The translations under genes and the position numbers were made by a program. This document shows, in pieces, positions 52,538 to 59,241 of a stretch of DNA of 64,000 bases. The stretch spans positions 2,170,001 to 2,234,000 of the forward strand of contig JACKEA010000001.1 in assembly GCA_020633235.1 (NCBI GenBank), read 5' to 3'. The notes under the pieces were generated by a model. It was not told the origin of the DNA. It was given only the letters and a program-made list of their open reading frames with translations, and did not search any database. Positions within the stretch are counted from its first letter, which is position 1. Each line of letters opens with the position of its first letter. Source of the stretch: Polyangiaceae bacterium. GTDB taxonomy: Bacteria > Myxococcota_A > Polyangia > Polyangiales > Polyangiaceae.

Positions 52538-52834
52538 ATGGCGAACAAGAACTGCTGGGAAGTGAAGAACTGCGGGCGGCAGCCGGGTGGCGCCAAGGTT
52601 GCCGCCCTCGGGGTGTGCCCCGCGGCCACCGACACACGGCTGAATGGCGCCAATGGTGGAAAGAACGGCGGGCGAGCCTGCTGGGTGCTGGCCGGCACCC
52701 TGTGTGGCGGCGCGGTGCAAGGCTCCTTCGCGAGCAAGATCGCCAATTGCTCGAACTGCGAGCACTTCAAGGGAGTGCAGCGGGAAGAGAAGAACGTGCT
52801 CGGCACTCGCCAGCTTTTGGCAAAGCTCGCGTAG
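52538..52834 (+). CDS. Two-CW domain protein
   Basis: A 98-aa cysteine-rich protein: MANKNCWEVKNCGRQPGG ... LGVCPAAT ... ACWVLAGTLCGG ... NCSNCEHFKGV. The paired CW motifs match the small 'two-CW' family seen alone or fused to signalling domains; the cysteines probably bind iron or zinc. Good Shine-Dalgarno GGAGG. Role unknown. Confidence 0.75.
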   Translation: MANKNCWEVKNCGRQPGGAKVAALGVCPAATDTRLNGANGGKNGGRACWVLAGTLCGGAVQGSFASKIANCSNCEHFKGVQREEKNVLGTRQLLAKLA

Positions 52835-52863
52835 ACGCGACGTGTTAGGAGCCATCCCTGCCG

Positions 52864-53733
52864 ATGGCTCTGTTCGTTGCCTTCGCCTCGGCCCTGAGCT
52901 GGGCGGGGTTCGACGTCTATCGCAAGCTGTGCGTCCGTCACATCGACACCAGCGCGCTGGTCGTGCTGCTGTCGCTGGCCGAGGTTCCGCTGTTCGGGCT
53001 GTGGGTGGCGCTCGACCCCGGCGCGCGCCTGACACCGGAGTACGCGCTGCCCGCGTCGTCAGCTGCGGTGCTCAGCATCGTGGCGAACCTGCTCTACCTC
53101 GAGAGCGTGCGCCTCTCGCCCTTGAGCCGCACCATCCCGCTCCTTTCCCTCACCCCGGCGGCGAGCGCCCTGGCCGCCTGGCCGCTGCTGTCGGAGGTTC
53201 CCAGCCACACCCAGACCGGCGGCATCGTCATCGTGGTGGTCGGCGCGCTGCTCTTGAACGCCGGCCCGGACGAGCTGCGGCGACCGTGGCGGCTGCTTGG
53301 CGCCTTCGCCGCCGATCGGGGGGGCGTGTACATGGCCTGCGTGGCGCTGCTTTGGTCGCTGCTGCCGGCGGTGGACAAGCTGAGCATGACGCACGCTTCC
53401 GCCAGCGTGCACGGCCTCGTCATCAACGCCGCGGTTGCCAGCGGGATGTTCGTCATCATGCTGCTCCGAGGTCGCGCGGGTCGCGTCCGCGAAGTGGCGC
53501 GGGCTCCGCGGGTCTTCGCGGGGGCCGTGCTGTTCGCGACCTTGGCCCTCGGAACCCAGTTGCTGGCTCTCGGCTGGGTGCTCGTGAGCTTGTTCGAAGC
53601 CGTCAAGCGCGCCACCGGCATGACGGCGTCTCTCATCACGGGGCGCCTCGTGTTTCACGAGCAGGTCCGCATCCCCCAGGTCGCCGCCGTGCTGCTGATG
53701 GCCACGGGCGTGGTGCTCGTGGTTTCAGGATGA
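52864..53733 (+). CDS. DMT/EamA-family transporter
   Basis: A 289-aa membrane protein with about ten hydrophobic spans in two homologous halves: ALFVAFASALSWAGFDVYRKL begins the first EamA unit and GGVYMACVALLWSLLPAVDKLSM the second; both carry the P/S-rich loops of drug-metabolite transporters (LSPLSRTIPLLSLTPAASALAAWPLL; SLFEAVKRATGMTASLITG). Substrate unknown. The stop overlaps a REP element that fills the gap to the convergent kinase gene. Confidence 0.88.
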   Translation: MALFVAFASALSWAGFDVYRKLCVRHIDTSALVVLLSLAEVPLFGLWVALDPGARLTPEYALPASSAAVLSIVANLLYLESVRLSPLSRTIPLLSLTPAASALAAWPLLSEVPSHTQTGGIVIVVVGALLLNAGPDELRRPWRLLGAFAADRGGVYMACVALLWSLLPAVDKLSMTHASASVHGLVINAAVASGMFVIMLLRGRAGRVREVARAPRVFAGAVLFATLALGTQLLALGWVLVSLFEAVKRATGMTASLITGRLVFHEQVRIPQVAAVLLMATGVVLVVSG

Positions 53734-53758
53734 TGTTGGTGCGGCGCGATACCCGTCA
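53733..53758 (+). repeat. REP element bridging two stop codons
   Basis: ATGTTGGTGCGGCGCGATAC then CCGTCA. Its first base is the last base of the transporter stop codon and its last three bases are the reverse-strand stop of the kinase gene, so it occupies the whole convergent gap. Confidence 0.7.
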
Positions 53759-54631
53759 GTAGGGCGCCGTCGGAGGCGGCGCGAGCAATGTCTCCAGGGC
53801 GGCCCACATTGCGGCCACGCTCTGAAACCGATCCTGCGGATCTGCGGCCAACGCCTTGTCCACCCAGGAATCGATCGCCGCGGGCAGGCTCTTGCGCAGC
53901 GCCTTGAGGCTCGGTCGCTCGCCGTTTTGCGCCCACTGACACAGCTCCAGCAAGCTCGGCGTGGGGTGGGGGACCTGCCCGGAGAGGCAGCGAAATACGA
54001 GCACGGCCAAGGAGTACACGTCGATACGGTGATCGAGCGCGTGCGGGTCGCCGCGCCACGCTTCTGGTGCGATGTAGCTCGGGGTGCCGGCGACCATGCC
54101 TTCGGCCGTCAGGCTCACCTCGCCGAGCACTTTGGCGAGCCCGAAGTCCATCAGCCGCACGCCACCTCCCGCCGCGGCGTCCACGATGAAGATGTTGCTC
54201 GGCTTCAGGTCGCGGTGAAGGATGCCCTTTTCGTGCGCTTGGCTCAGGGTGCGAGCGATGGGCCGCAGGATTTCGAGCGTCTTGTCCTTCTTCAGCCGTC
54301 CGCCACGGCTCTCGGCTTCGTGCAGGAAGCTCTCCAGGTTCTGACCCTGGAGCATCTCCATCACGATGCTCACCTCGCCGTTCGGATCACGCACCAGCGC
54401 GTGGACGTAGACCGCGGCGGTGCCGCGCAGACGAGCCATGGCCAAGGCTTCTCGCTCGAAGCGCCGCGACAGCTCTTCGTCCCGGGCCGCCTCCTTGCGC
54501 AACACCTTGACCGCCACCTCGCCGCGGGTCTCGAGGTCGCGAGCCCGGTACACCACGCCATAGGCCCCGGAGCCGACTCGGGTCAGGAGCCGGTAGCGAT
54601 TGCCGATGACGTCGCCGGGGGATCGAACCAT
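53756..54631 (-). CDS. Ser/Thr protein kinase
   Basis: A 291-aa cytoplasmic Hanks-type kinase. P-loop GSGAYGVVYRA, catalytic Lys in VAVKVL, HRDLKPSNIFIVD, DFGLAKV and APEAWRGDP are all intact. The protein ends soon after the kinase fold, without the PEGA or membrane parts of the larger kinase in this window, so it is likely a soluble kinase. Start at the ATG at 54631 (MVRSPGDVIGNRYRLLTRVG). Confidence 0.93.
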   Translation of the reverse strand: MVRSPGDVIGNRYRLLTRVGSGAYGVVYRARDLETRGEVAVKVLRKEAARDEELSRRFEREALAMARLRGTAAVYVHALVRDPNGEVSIVMEMLQGQNLESFLHEAESRGGRLKKDKTLEILRPIARTLSQAHEKGILHRDLKPSNIFIVDAAAGGGVRLMDFGLAKVLGEVSLTAEGMVAGTPSYIAPEAWRGDPHALDHRIDVYSLAVLVFRCLSGQVPHPTPSLLELCQWAQNGERPSLKALRKSLPAAIDSWVDKALAADPQDRFQSVAAMWAALETLLAPPPTAPY

Positions 54632-55075
54632 GGGAACGGTCCGAAACCATACCGCGATACCTCAATGGGTTCGAAACGGATCCATGGGCCCAACGTGAGG
54701 ATCCGGCTCCAGACCCATGATCTGGCGTTGGCAGCCGCAGCGCCGGCAGCCGTCCTTGCCGATCAAACACACCAGAACCGTCGCCTCGCTCTTCCGCCCG
54801 CAGCCGATTCGGCTTCCGCGCTCCGACCTTTGCTTGCTCGGATCCAGCGTCCGCCCAAGACGTGTCCGGGGGCGCGATCAGCAACCTCTTCTTGGTATCG
54901 GATTCGGGACACGAAGAAGAGGTTGCGCCGCGCGCGGGGCCGAGGTGGCGCTCTGAAGCGTGGATGGGAAGAGGTCAGTCCCGGCGTTTGAGGTACTTCG
55001 CGCGCGGCGCTTGTGAAACGTGTAGCTCGCCCTTGGCGCACGTGAAAGGTCAGAGCCAGGGCGCGCTGATACGCG
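54632..55075. other. 444-bp intergenic region with hairpin
   Basis: No gene with coding character was found between the kinase start and the arsS stop. It holds a strong inverted repeat at 54881-54926, listed separately. The remainder shows nothing I can name. Confidence 0.55.
54862..54926. promoter_or_regulatory. 13-bp inverted repeat with competing stem
   Basis: GCAACCTCTTCTT (54881-54893) pairs exactly with AAGAAGAGGTTGC (54914-54926), leaving a 20-nt loop. GTGTCC (54862-54867) also pairs with GGACAC (54907-54912) inside that loop, so the two helices interlock or compete. Such an arrangement can act in RNA regulation; direction is unknown. Confidence 0.45.
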
Positions 55076-56134
55076 TCAGGCGAGGCTACCGCCGCAGCTC
55101 GACCCGGCTCCCGCAGTACAGCCGAAACAGTGCCGATCCACGACGATGTCGCGCTCTCGGAGCCGCTCGGGATCGAAATTGCGAATGTGACGCGACGTTG
55201 CTTCTGCCACGGGGAGCTCGAGCATCTGGTTGAAGTCGCAGTCGAACAGCGTGCCGTCCCAGCCCACGCTCAGCGTGTTGCGGCACATCACGCCCGCCGC
55301 CGCCGCCGGATTGAAGGCAGCGGCCAATCGCGCCATGTACTCCTCGAGATTCCCAGAGTCTCGGAGCCACTCCAGAAATCGACTGATGGGCATGTTGGTG
55401 AGGCCGTACAGCGCGTCGAACTGCACGCCGTGCTGTCGCTCGAGCTCGCGCTTCCATTCCGCTTCGAGGGAAGCCTGGCACTGCGGCAAGAGTGCGCCCA
55501 CGGGGTTCGTCACCAGCACCAGGCGAAGGCCGGACTTGCCGTCGCCGTAGCCGAGCGCGTTCAGGCGCCGAAGCGCGCTGATGGACTTGTCGTACACGCC
55601 GCTGCCGCGCTGCCGATCGGTTCCGAGCTTTCGGTAGTGCGGCAGACTGCACACCAGCTCCACGCGGTTGTCCGCCAAGAACTCCGGTAAGTCTCGATGG
55701 GCGCCGGTCTCCAAGACGGTCAGATTGCAGCGGTCGATCACGTGGCGATCGCGCGCTCGACACTGCTCCACCAGCCAGCGAAAGTTCGGATTCAGCTCCG
55801 GCGCGCCACCGGTAATGTCCACGGTGGGGATGTCGGCGCGCTCGAGCGCCGAGAGACAGAGCTCCATCGTCTCCCGGCTCATCACCTCGCGCCGGTCCGG
55901 TCCCGCATCCACATGGCAGTGGCGGCAGGTCTGGTTGCAGAGCTTGCCCACATTGAGCTGCAGGATCTCGAGGCGTGTGGGGCGCAGGGGCCAGAGCTTC
56001 GCCCCTTCGAGCTCGGTCTCGAACCCCGTGGCGAGGGGCAAGCGGTGCAGGGTGCCCAGCTGCTCTCGGGCAGACGCCAGGGGCTCCCCGCGAGAGGCGA
56101 GGGTGGGCAACGGGGTTGCGGTAGAGGTCTTCAT
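55076..56134 (-). CDS. arsS: Arsenosugar biosynthesis radical-SAM protein ArsS
   Basis: A 352-aa radical-SAM protein. KLCNQTCRHCHVDAGPDRREVM holds the cluster-binding cysteines, followed by VDITGGAPELNP. The tail HCFGCTAGAGSSCGGSLA and the internal GVMCRNTLSVGWDGTLFDCDFNQML are hallmarks of ArsS, which is associated with arsenosugar synthesis from methylated arsenic. All positions that can be selenocysteine in some homologues appear to be ordinary Cys here. Its start shares a base with the partner gene's stop (TGATG overlap). Confidence 0.92.
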   Translation of the reverse strand: MKTSTATPLPTLASRGEPLASAREQLGTLHRLPLATGFETELEGAKLWPLRPTRLEILQLNVGKLCNQTCRHCHVDAGPDRREVMSRETMELCLSALERADIPTVDITGGAPELNPNFRWLVEQCRARDRHVIDRCNLTVLETGAHRDLPEFLADNRVELVCSLPHYRKLGTDRQRGSGVYDKSISALRRLNALGYGDGKSGLRLVLVTNPVGALLPQCQASLEAEWKRELERQHGVQFDALYGLTNMPISRFLEWLRDSGNLEEYMARLAAAFNPAAAAGVMCRNTLSVGWDGTLFDCDFNQMLELPVAEATSRHIRNFDPERLRERDIVVDRHCFGCTAGAGSSCGGSLA

Positions 56135-56469
56135 CACATCCCGAGCTTGTCGGCCTGATTCTTCATCTGAAGCCCGTGCACCAGGGAAGCTCCACCGCGG
56201 ATTGCGGCTGCGACATGCACCGCCTCCGTCATCTGGTCCATGTCCGAGCCCTTCTCCAACGCGTCCCGAGTATAGGCGTCGATGCAGTAGGGGCACTGCA
56301 CCGCGTGCGCCACCGCGAGCGCGATCAGCGCTTTTTCCCGGGAGGTCAGGGCGCCTTCCGCGAACACCGCGCCGTACCAAGCGAAGAACTTCTTCGCCAG
56401 CTCCGGGGCGTTGTCGCCGATTTCGGCAAAGCGGGGCAGGTCGTGGGCGTCGTAGTAGTGCTGACTCAT
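56134..56469 (-). CDS. Arsenosugar-associated peroxidase-like (carboxymuconolactone decarboxylase fold) protein
   Basis: A 111-aa AhpD/CMD-fold protein. CPYCIDAYTRDAL is the redox CxxC motif; SREKALIALAVAHAVQ and DMDQMTEAVHVAAAIRGGASLVHG complete the family pattern. Proteins of this subtype occur beside ArsS and are named for that link; a role in handling the arsenic intermediate is assumed. Translation is coupled to arsS. Its start is immediately preceded by a 67-bp tandem repeat array. Confidence 0.9.
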   Translation of the reverse strand: MSQHYYDAHDLPRFAEIGDNAPELAKKFFAWYGAVFAEGALTSREKALIALAVAHAVQCPYCIDAYTRDALEKGSDMDQMTEAVHVAAAIRGGASLVHGLQMKNQADKLGM

Positions 56470-56735
56470 GATGCTCCCGCATACGTAGCGCACTCCATGT
56501 GCGTTTCGGCAGCCCTTCGGCGGCTTCGTCGCCTCACGATGCTCACGCATACGGAGCGCATCCTGGCGCGTTTCGGCGCCCTGCGGCGGCTTCGTCGCCT
56601 CACGATGCTCGCACATACGGAGCGCACGCCGTGCGCGTTTCGGCGCCCTGCGGCGGCTTCGTCGCCTCACGATGCTCGCACATACGGAGCGCACTCCCGG
56701 CGCGTCTCGGCAGCCCGTTGGCCGCTTCACCGACC
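56470..56735. repeat. Four tandem copies of a 66-68-bp unit
   Basis: Units start at 56470, 56538, 56604 and 56671, each opening GATGCTC and containing CATACG-AGCGCA, a variable bit, CGTTTCGG and GGCGGCTTCGTCGCCTCAC. The middle two are nearly identical; the last diverges at its end. The block GGCGG-CTTCG-TCGCC can fold into a small hairpin. The array directly abuts the start of the arsS operon and so overlaps its promoter. The rest of the gap to 56856 shows no gene. Confidence 0.8.
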
Positions 56736-56856
56736 AGACGCCCGTCATGGCGCGGGGGCGAAGGAGACGAAAGGCGACTCTCTGCTCCTGGTGCCGACAA
56801 TCGCCTGGCCGAGGCCCAACACCGGGTCTATGATGCCGATGCTCGCGAGGCGTGCG

Positions 56857-57357
56857 ATGGCAGGCGGATATCCCCCCGGTTCAGGCTTTCAACCTCCTGG
56901 CTACGCGCCCCCCGGCTCGCCACAAGGGTGGGGTGGAGGCGCGGGCGCTCCCGGCAGTCCGGGCGCTCCCGGCAGTCCGGGCAGTCCCGGCAGTCCGGGT
57001 GGCTTTGGCGCTCCCGGCGGTCCGCCGGCCTATCATCCACCCGCCTATGGTGCTCCGTTCGGTTCGCCTGCCTATGGCGTGGCCAATGGCCCCCAACCCG
57101 GCGCGCCCTACGGTATCGACCCCGTGACGGGCGTGCCGTTCTCGGACAAGCAGAAGATCATCGGCTTCGCGTTGCAGTTCTTCCTGGGCGCGTTCGGAGC
57201 CGGACGTTTCTACACCGGCCATGTCGGTATCGCCGTCGCGCAGATCATCGTCACCTGGGTGACGTGCGGGATCGGCGCCATCTGGCCCACCATCGACGGC
57301 GTCCTCATGCTCGTCGGCCGGGTCACGGACGCCGACGGCCGCCCCCTGCGCGACTGA
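56857..57357 (+). CDS. TM2-domain membrane protein with Gly/Pro-rich N-terminus
   Basis: A 166-aa protein. The N-terminal half is Gly/Pro/Ala-rich with GSPGAPGSPG-type repeats. The C-terminal 75 residues are a TM2 domain: KQKIIGFALQFFLGAFGAGRFYTGHVGIAVAQIIVTWVTCGIGAIWPTIDGVLMLVGRV, two membrane helices with the FYTG-type turn. Function unknown. An ATG at 56833 is an alternative start. The last codons (GRVTDADGRPLRD) belong to a sequence duplicated downstream. Confidence 0.82.
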   Translation: MAGGYPPGSGFQPPGYAPPGSPQGWGGGAGAPGSPGAPGSPGSPGSPGGFGAPGGPPAYHPPAYGAPFGSPAYGVANGPQPGAPYGIDPVTGVPFSDKQKIIGFALQFFLGAFGAGRFYTGHVGIAVAQIIVTWVTCGIGAIWPTIDGVLMLVGRVTDADGRPLRD

Positions 57358-57630
57358 CCCCGGCGCAGAGCATCGCGTCACGGTCGCCCCTGGCCGGGTC
57401 ACGGACGCCGACGGCCGCCCCCTCCGCGACTGACCCCGGCGCAGAGTATCGCGTCACGGTCGCCCCTGGCCGCGTCACGGACGCCAACGGCCGCGTCACG
57501 GACGCCAACGGCCGCGTCACGGACGCCAACGGCCGGCGTCTCTGGTCGCGTCACGGACGCCAACGGCCGCGTCACGGACGCCAACGGCCGGCGTCTCTGG
57601 CCGCGTCACGGACGCCAACGGCCGCGACGG
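57316..57630. repeat. Duplicated gene tail (76 bp x2) followed by 21-bp tandem repeats
   Basis: The last 42 bp of the TM2 gene plus 34 bp after it (57316-57391) are repeated at 57392-57467 with few changes. From 57468 a 21-bp unit derived from the same sequence, GGCCGCGTCACGGACGCCAA + C, recurs about six times to 57630, twice interrupted by a GGCGTCTCTGG insert. Pattern of slippage and unequal exchange. The stretch up to 57643 has no other gene. Confidence 0.85.
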
Positions 57631-57643
57631 CCCCCGACGCCCC

Positions 57644-57673
57644 TTGACGTTCGCCCCGCCCGCATACTATATC
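57644..57673 (+). promoter_or_regulatory. Possible sigma-70 promoter of the transposase gene
   Basis: TTGACG (57644-57649), 18-bp spacer, TATATC (57668-57673), ending 13 bp before the ATG at 57687. An alternative -10 TACTAT lies at 57665. The AT-rich patch is unusual for the window. Low certainty. Confidence 0.4.
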
Positions 57674-57686
57674 TGCCCTATTCAAG

Positions 57687-58367
57687 ATGAAGAAGCGCTT
57701 CCGCTCTTGGGGCGGCAGAAGAAAGGGCGCAGGTCGCCCGCGGTCGGACAAGCCCCCAGTTCCGCATCGCACCCGTGCGCACACGAACCGGGGCCGGGTC
57801 GTCCACATCGCGATGCGGGTGCGCCCTCGGGTGATATCACTCCGTTCGCAACGTTCCTTCCGCGTGATCGAGAAGGCGTTTCGAGCGTGGCAGGAGCGGA
57901 AAGGGTTTCGGTTGCTGCACTTTTCCGTGATGGGGAATCATGTGCACTTGGTGGTGGAGGCCAAGAGCGCCTCCACCCTCGCTCGCGCCGCCCAGGGCAT
58001 CAGCATTCGCATTGCAAAGGGCTTGAACGCGATCATGGGCAGCCGCGGTAGCGTGTTCGCCGGGCGATACTTCAATCGCGTCCTCACGACGACCCGGCAG
58101 GTCCGAACGTTGTTGGCGTACGTGCTCAACAACGCCCGCCACCACGAGCTCGTCGAGAACGTTGCTGACGACTGGGTCGACGAGTTCTCCAGCGCGCACG
58201 CCTTTGACGGGTGGACCAAGCCAGTCCGGACGAACGCGCAAGCTCCGCCGCCCGTGGTCGAAGGTGAGAGCTGGCTCATGAAGCGATGGCGGGACTCCGG
58301 TGGCTCCATCGCTCCGGACTTCGTCCCCGGCCGCGGAGACGTCGTCGATCACCCCGCCGCAGCATGA
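57687..58367 (+). CDS. REP-associated tyrosine transposase (RAYT, IS200-like HUH)
   Basis: A 226-aa Y1/HUH transposase. Motifs: HUH in VMGNHVHLVVEA (His85, His87); a downstream tyrosine helix SVFAGRYFNRVLTTTRQVRTLLAYVLNNARHHE, with Tyr128 the probable catalytic residue and Tyr145 in the conserved YVLNN. The basic start MKKRFRSWGGRRKGAGRPRSDK, with the GAGRP pattern, is common in this subgroup. Unlike IS200/IS605 elements it has no terminal repeats of its own that I can see; such RAYT genes are single-copy and move REP/REPIN sequences. A REP-like copy lies 95 bp downstream. It appears intact. Confidence 0.88.
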   Translation: MKKRFRSWGGRRKGAGRPRSDKPPVPHRTRAHTNRGRVVHIAMRVRPRVISLRSQRSFRVIEKAFRAWQERKGFRLLHFSVMGNHVHLVVEAKSASTLARAAQGISIRIAKGLNAIMGSRGSVFAGRYFNRVLTTTRQVRTLLAYVLNNARHHELVENVADDWVDEFSSAHAFDGWTKPVRTNAQAPPPVVEGESWLMKRWRDSGGSIAPDFVPGRGDVVDHPAAA

Positions 58368-58460
58368 GCCGGTCGGCCGCCAGCCGCGCGCGCCGAGGGC
58401 GCCCCCTTCGTCCCAGCCGAACCAGACATCGCCATCGTCCACCGACTTCCAGCAGGGCAT

Positions 58461-58490
58461 TTTTGTTGGTGCAGCGCGGAACCTCGCGGA
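58461..58490 (+). repeat. Divergent REP copy beside the transposase gene
   Basis: TTTTGTTGGTGCAGCGCGGA then ACCTCGCGGA. It keeps GTTGGTGC-GCGCG of the REP core with changes afterward, and lies 93 bp past the transposase stop. Confidence 0.5.
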
Positions 58491-58590
58491 AAGCCGGCCC
58501 GTCCGCCGTCGCCTTTCGCTTGCCGAGGGCCGCCAGGGTGAGCTAGATCCGCACGCCCTGGCCCGGGGCTCTGCTTCGGGTTGGCACCTT

Positions 58591-58674
58591 GCGAAGGTGG
58601 CGGAACTGGCAGACGCGCTGGATTCAGGTTCCAGTGGTAGCAATACCGTGGAGGTTCAAGTCCTCTCCTTCGCA
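58591..58674 (+). tRNA. tRNA-Leu (anticodon CAG)
   Basis: Acceptor GCGAAGG (58591-58597) pairs with CCTTCGC (58667-58673) plus discriminator A. The D arm has GGCGGAACTGGCAGACGC; the anticodon stem-loop is CTGGA-TTCAGGT-TCCAG with anticodon CAG; a long variable arm GTGGTAGCAATACCGTG is typical of class II tRNA-Leu; T arm GAGG-TTCAAGT-CCTC. CCA is not encoded (CTA follows). Confidence 0.93.
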
Positions 58675-59100
58675 CTAGATCGCACGCCCCGTCGGTGTTC
58701 AACGCGCGGAGCTTCCTGGGAACGCCGGACTCAGGCCTCATGCGAGGCGCGGGGCGGCCTTCATATGTGCGGTGCGTTGTTTGGCGGCGCGCTCCCGCCG
58801 GCTCGAGTCCTCTCCTTCGCACCAGATCACGCTCGGCGGAGTTGTTCAACGCGCGGAGCTTCCTGGGAACGCCGGACTCAGGCCTCATGCGAGGCGCGGG
58901 GCGGCCTTCATATGGGCGGCCTCATGCGAGGCGCGGGGCGGCCTTCATATGGGCGGCTTCATGCGAGGCGCGGGGCGGCCTCATGCGAGGGGCGGCCTTC
59001 ATATGGGCGGTGCGTTGTTTGGGCGTCGCGCTCCCGCCGGCTCGAGTCCTCTCCTTCGCACCAGATCACGCTCGGCGTCGGTGTCTTGGTCGGTGTTCTA
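58654..59100. repeat. Tandem duplications carrying tRNA-Leu 3' ends
   Basis: The tRNA 3' end and following DNA recur. TCGAGTCCTCTCCTTCGCAC + CA occurs at 58803-58824 and 59042-59063, matching the tRNA 3' end (58656-58674) except for one base and an encoded CCA. The first step is 147 bp (GTTCAACGCGCGGAGCTTCC at 58697 and 58844), the second 239 bp owing to an extra block of CTCATGCGAGGCGCGGGGCG units. No real gene is seen in 58675-59241; reading frames there follow the repeats. Confidence 0.8.
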
Positions 59101-59241
59101 GCCGCGGAGCGGACCTAGCTCCCATCAGCGGCGTCAGGCGACTCAGGCTTCGTCATCGGCGACGGGAGCCGTTGTGTGAGAGGCTTCTCCTTGACAGCGG
59201 ATCACAAGGCGTTGCCGGATCCCTCCGCGATGCCTCGAACC

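Noticed and set aside
55076..56134. ArsS as a selenoprotein
   Set aside because: Cysteine codons are present at the cluster and tail positions and no in-frame TGA with a hairpin was seen.
57468..57630. 21-bp repeats considered as a CRISPR array
   Set aside because: Units are contiguous with no unique spacers, and no cas genes are near.
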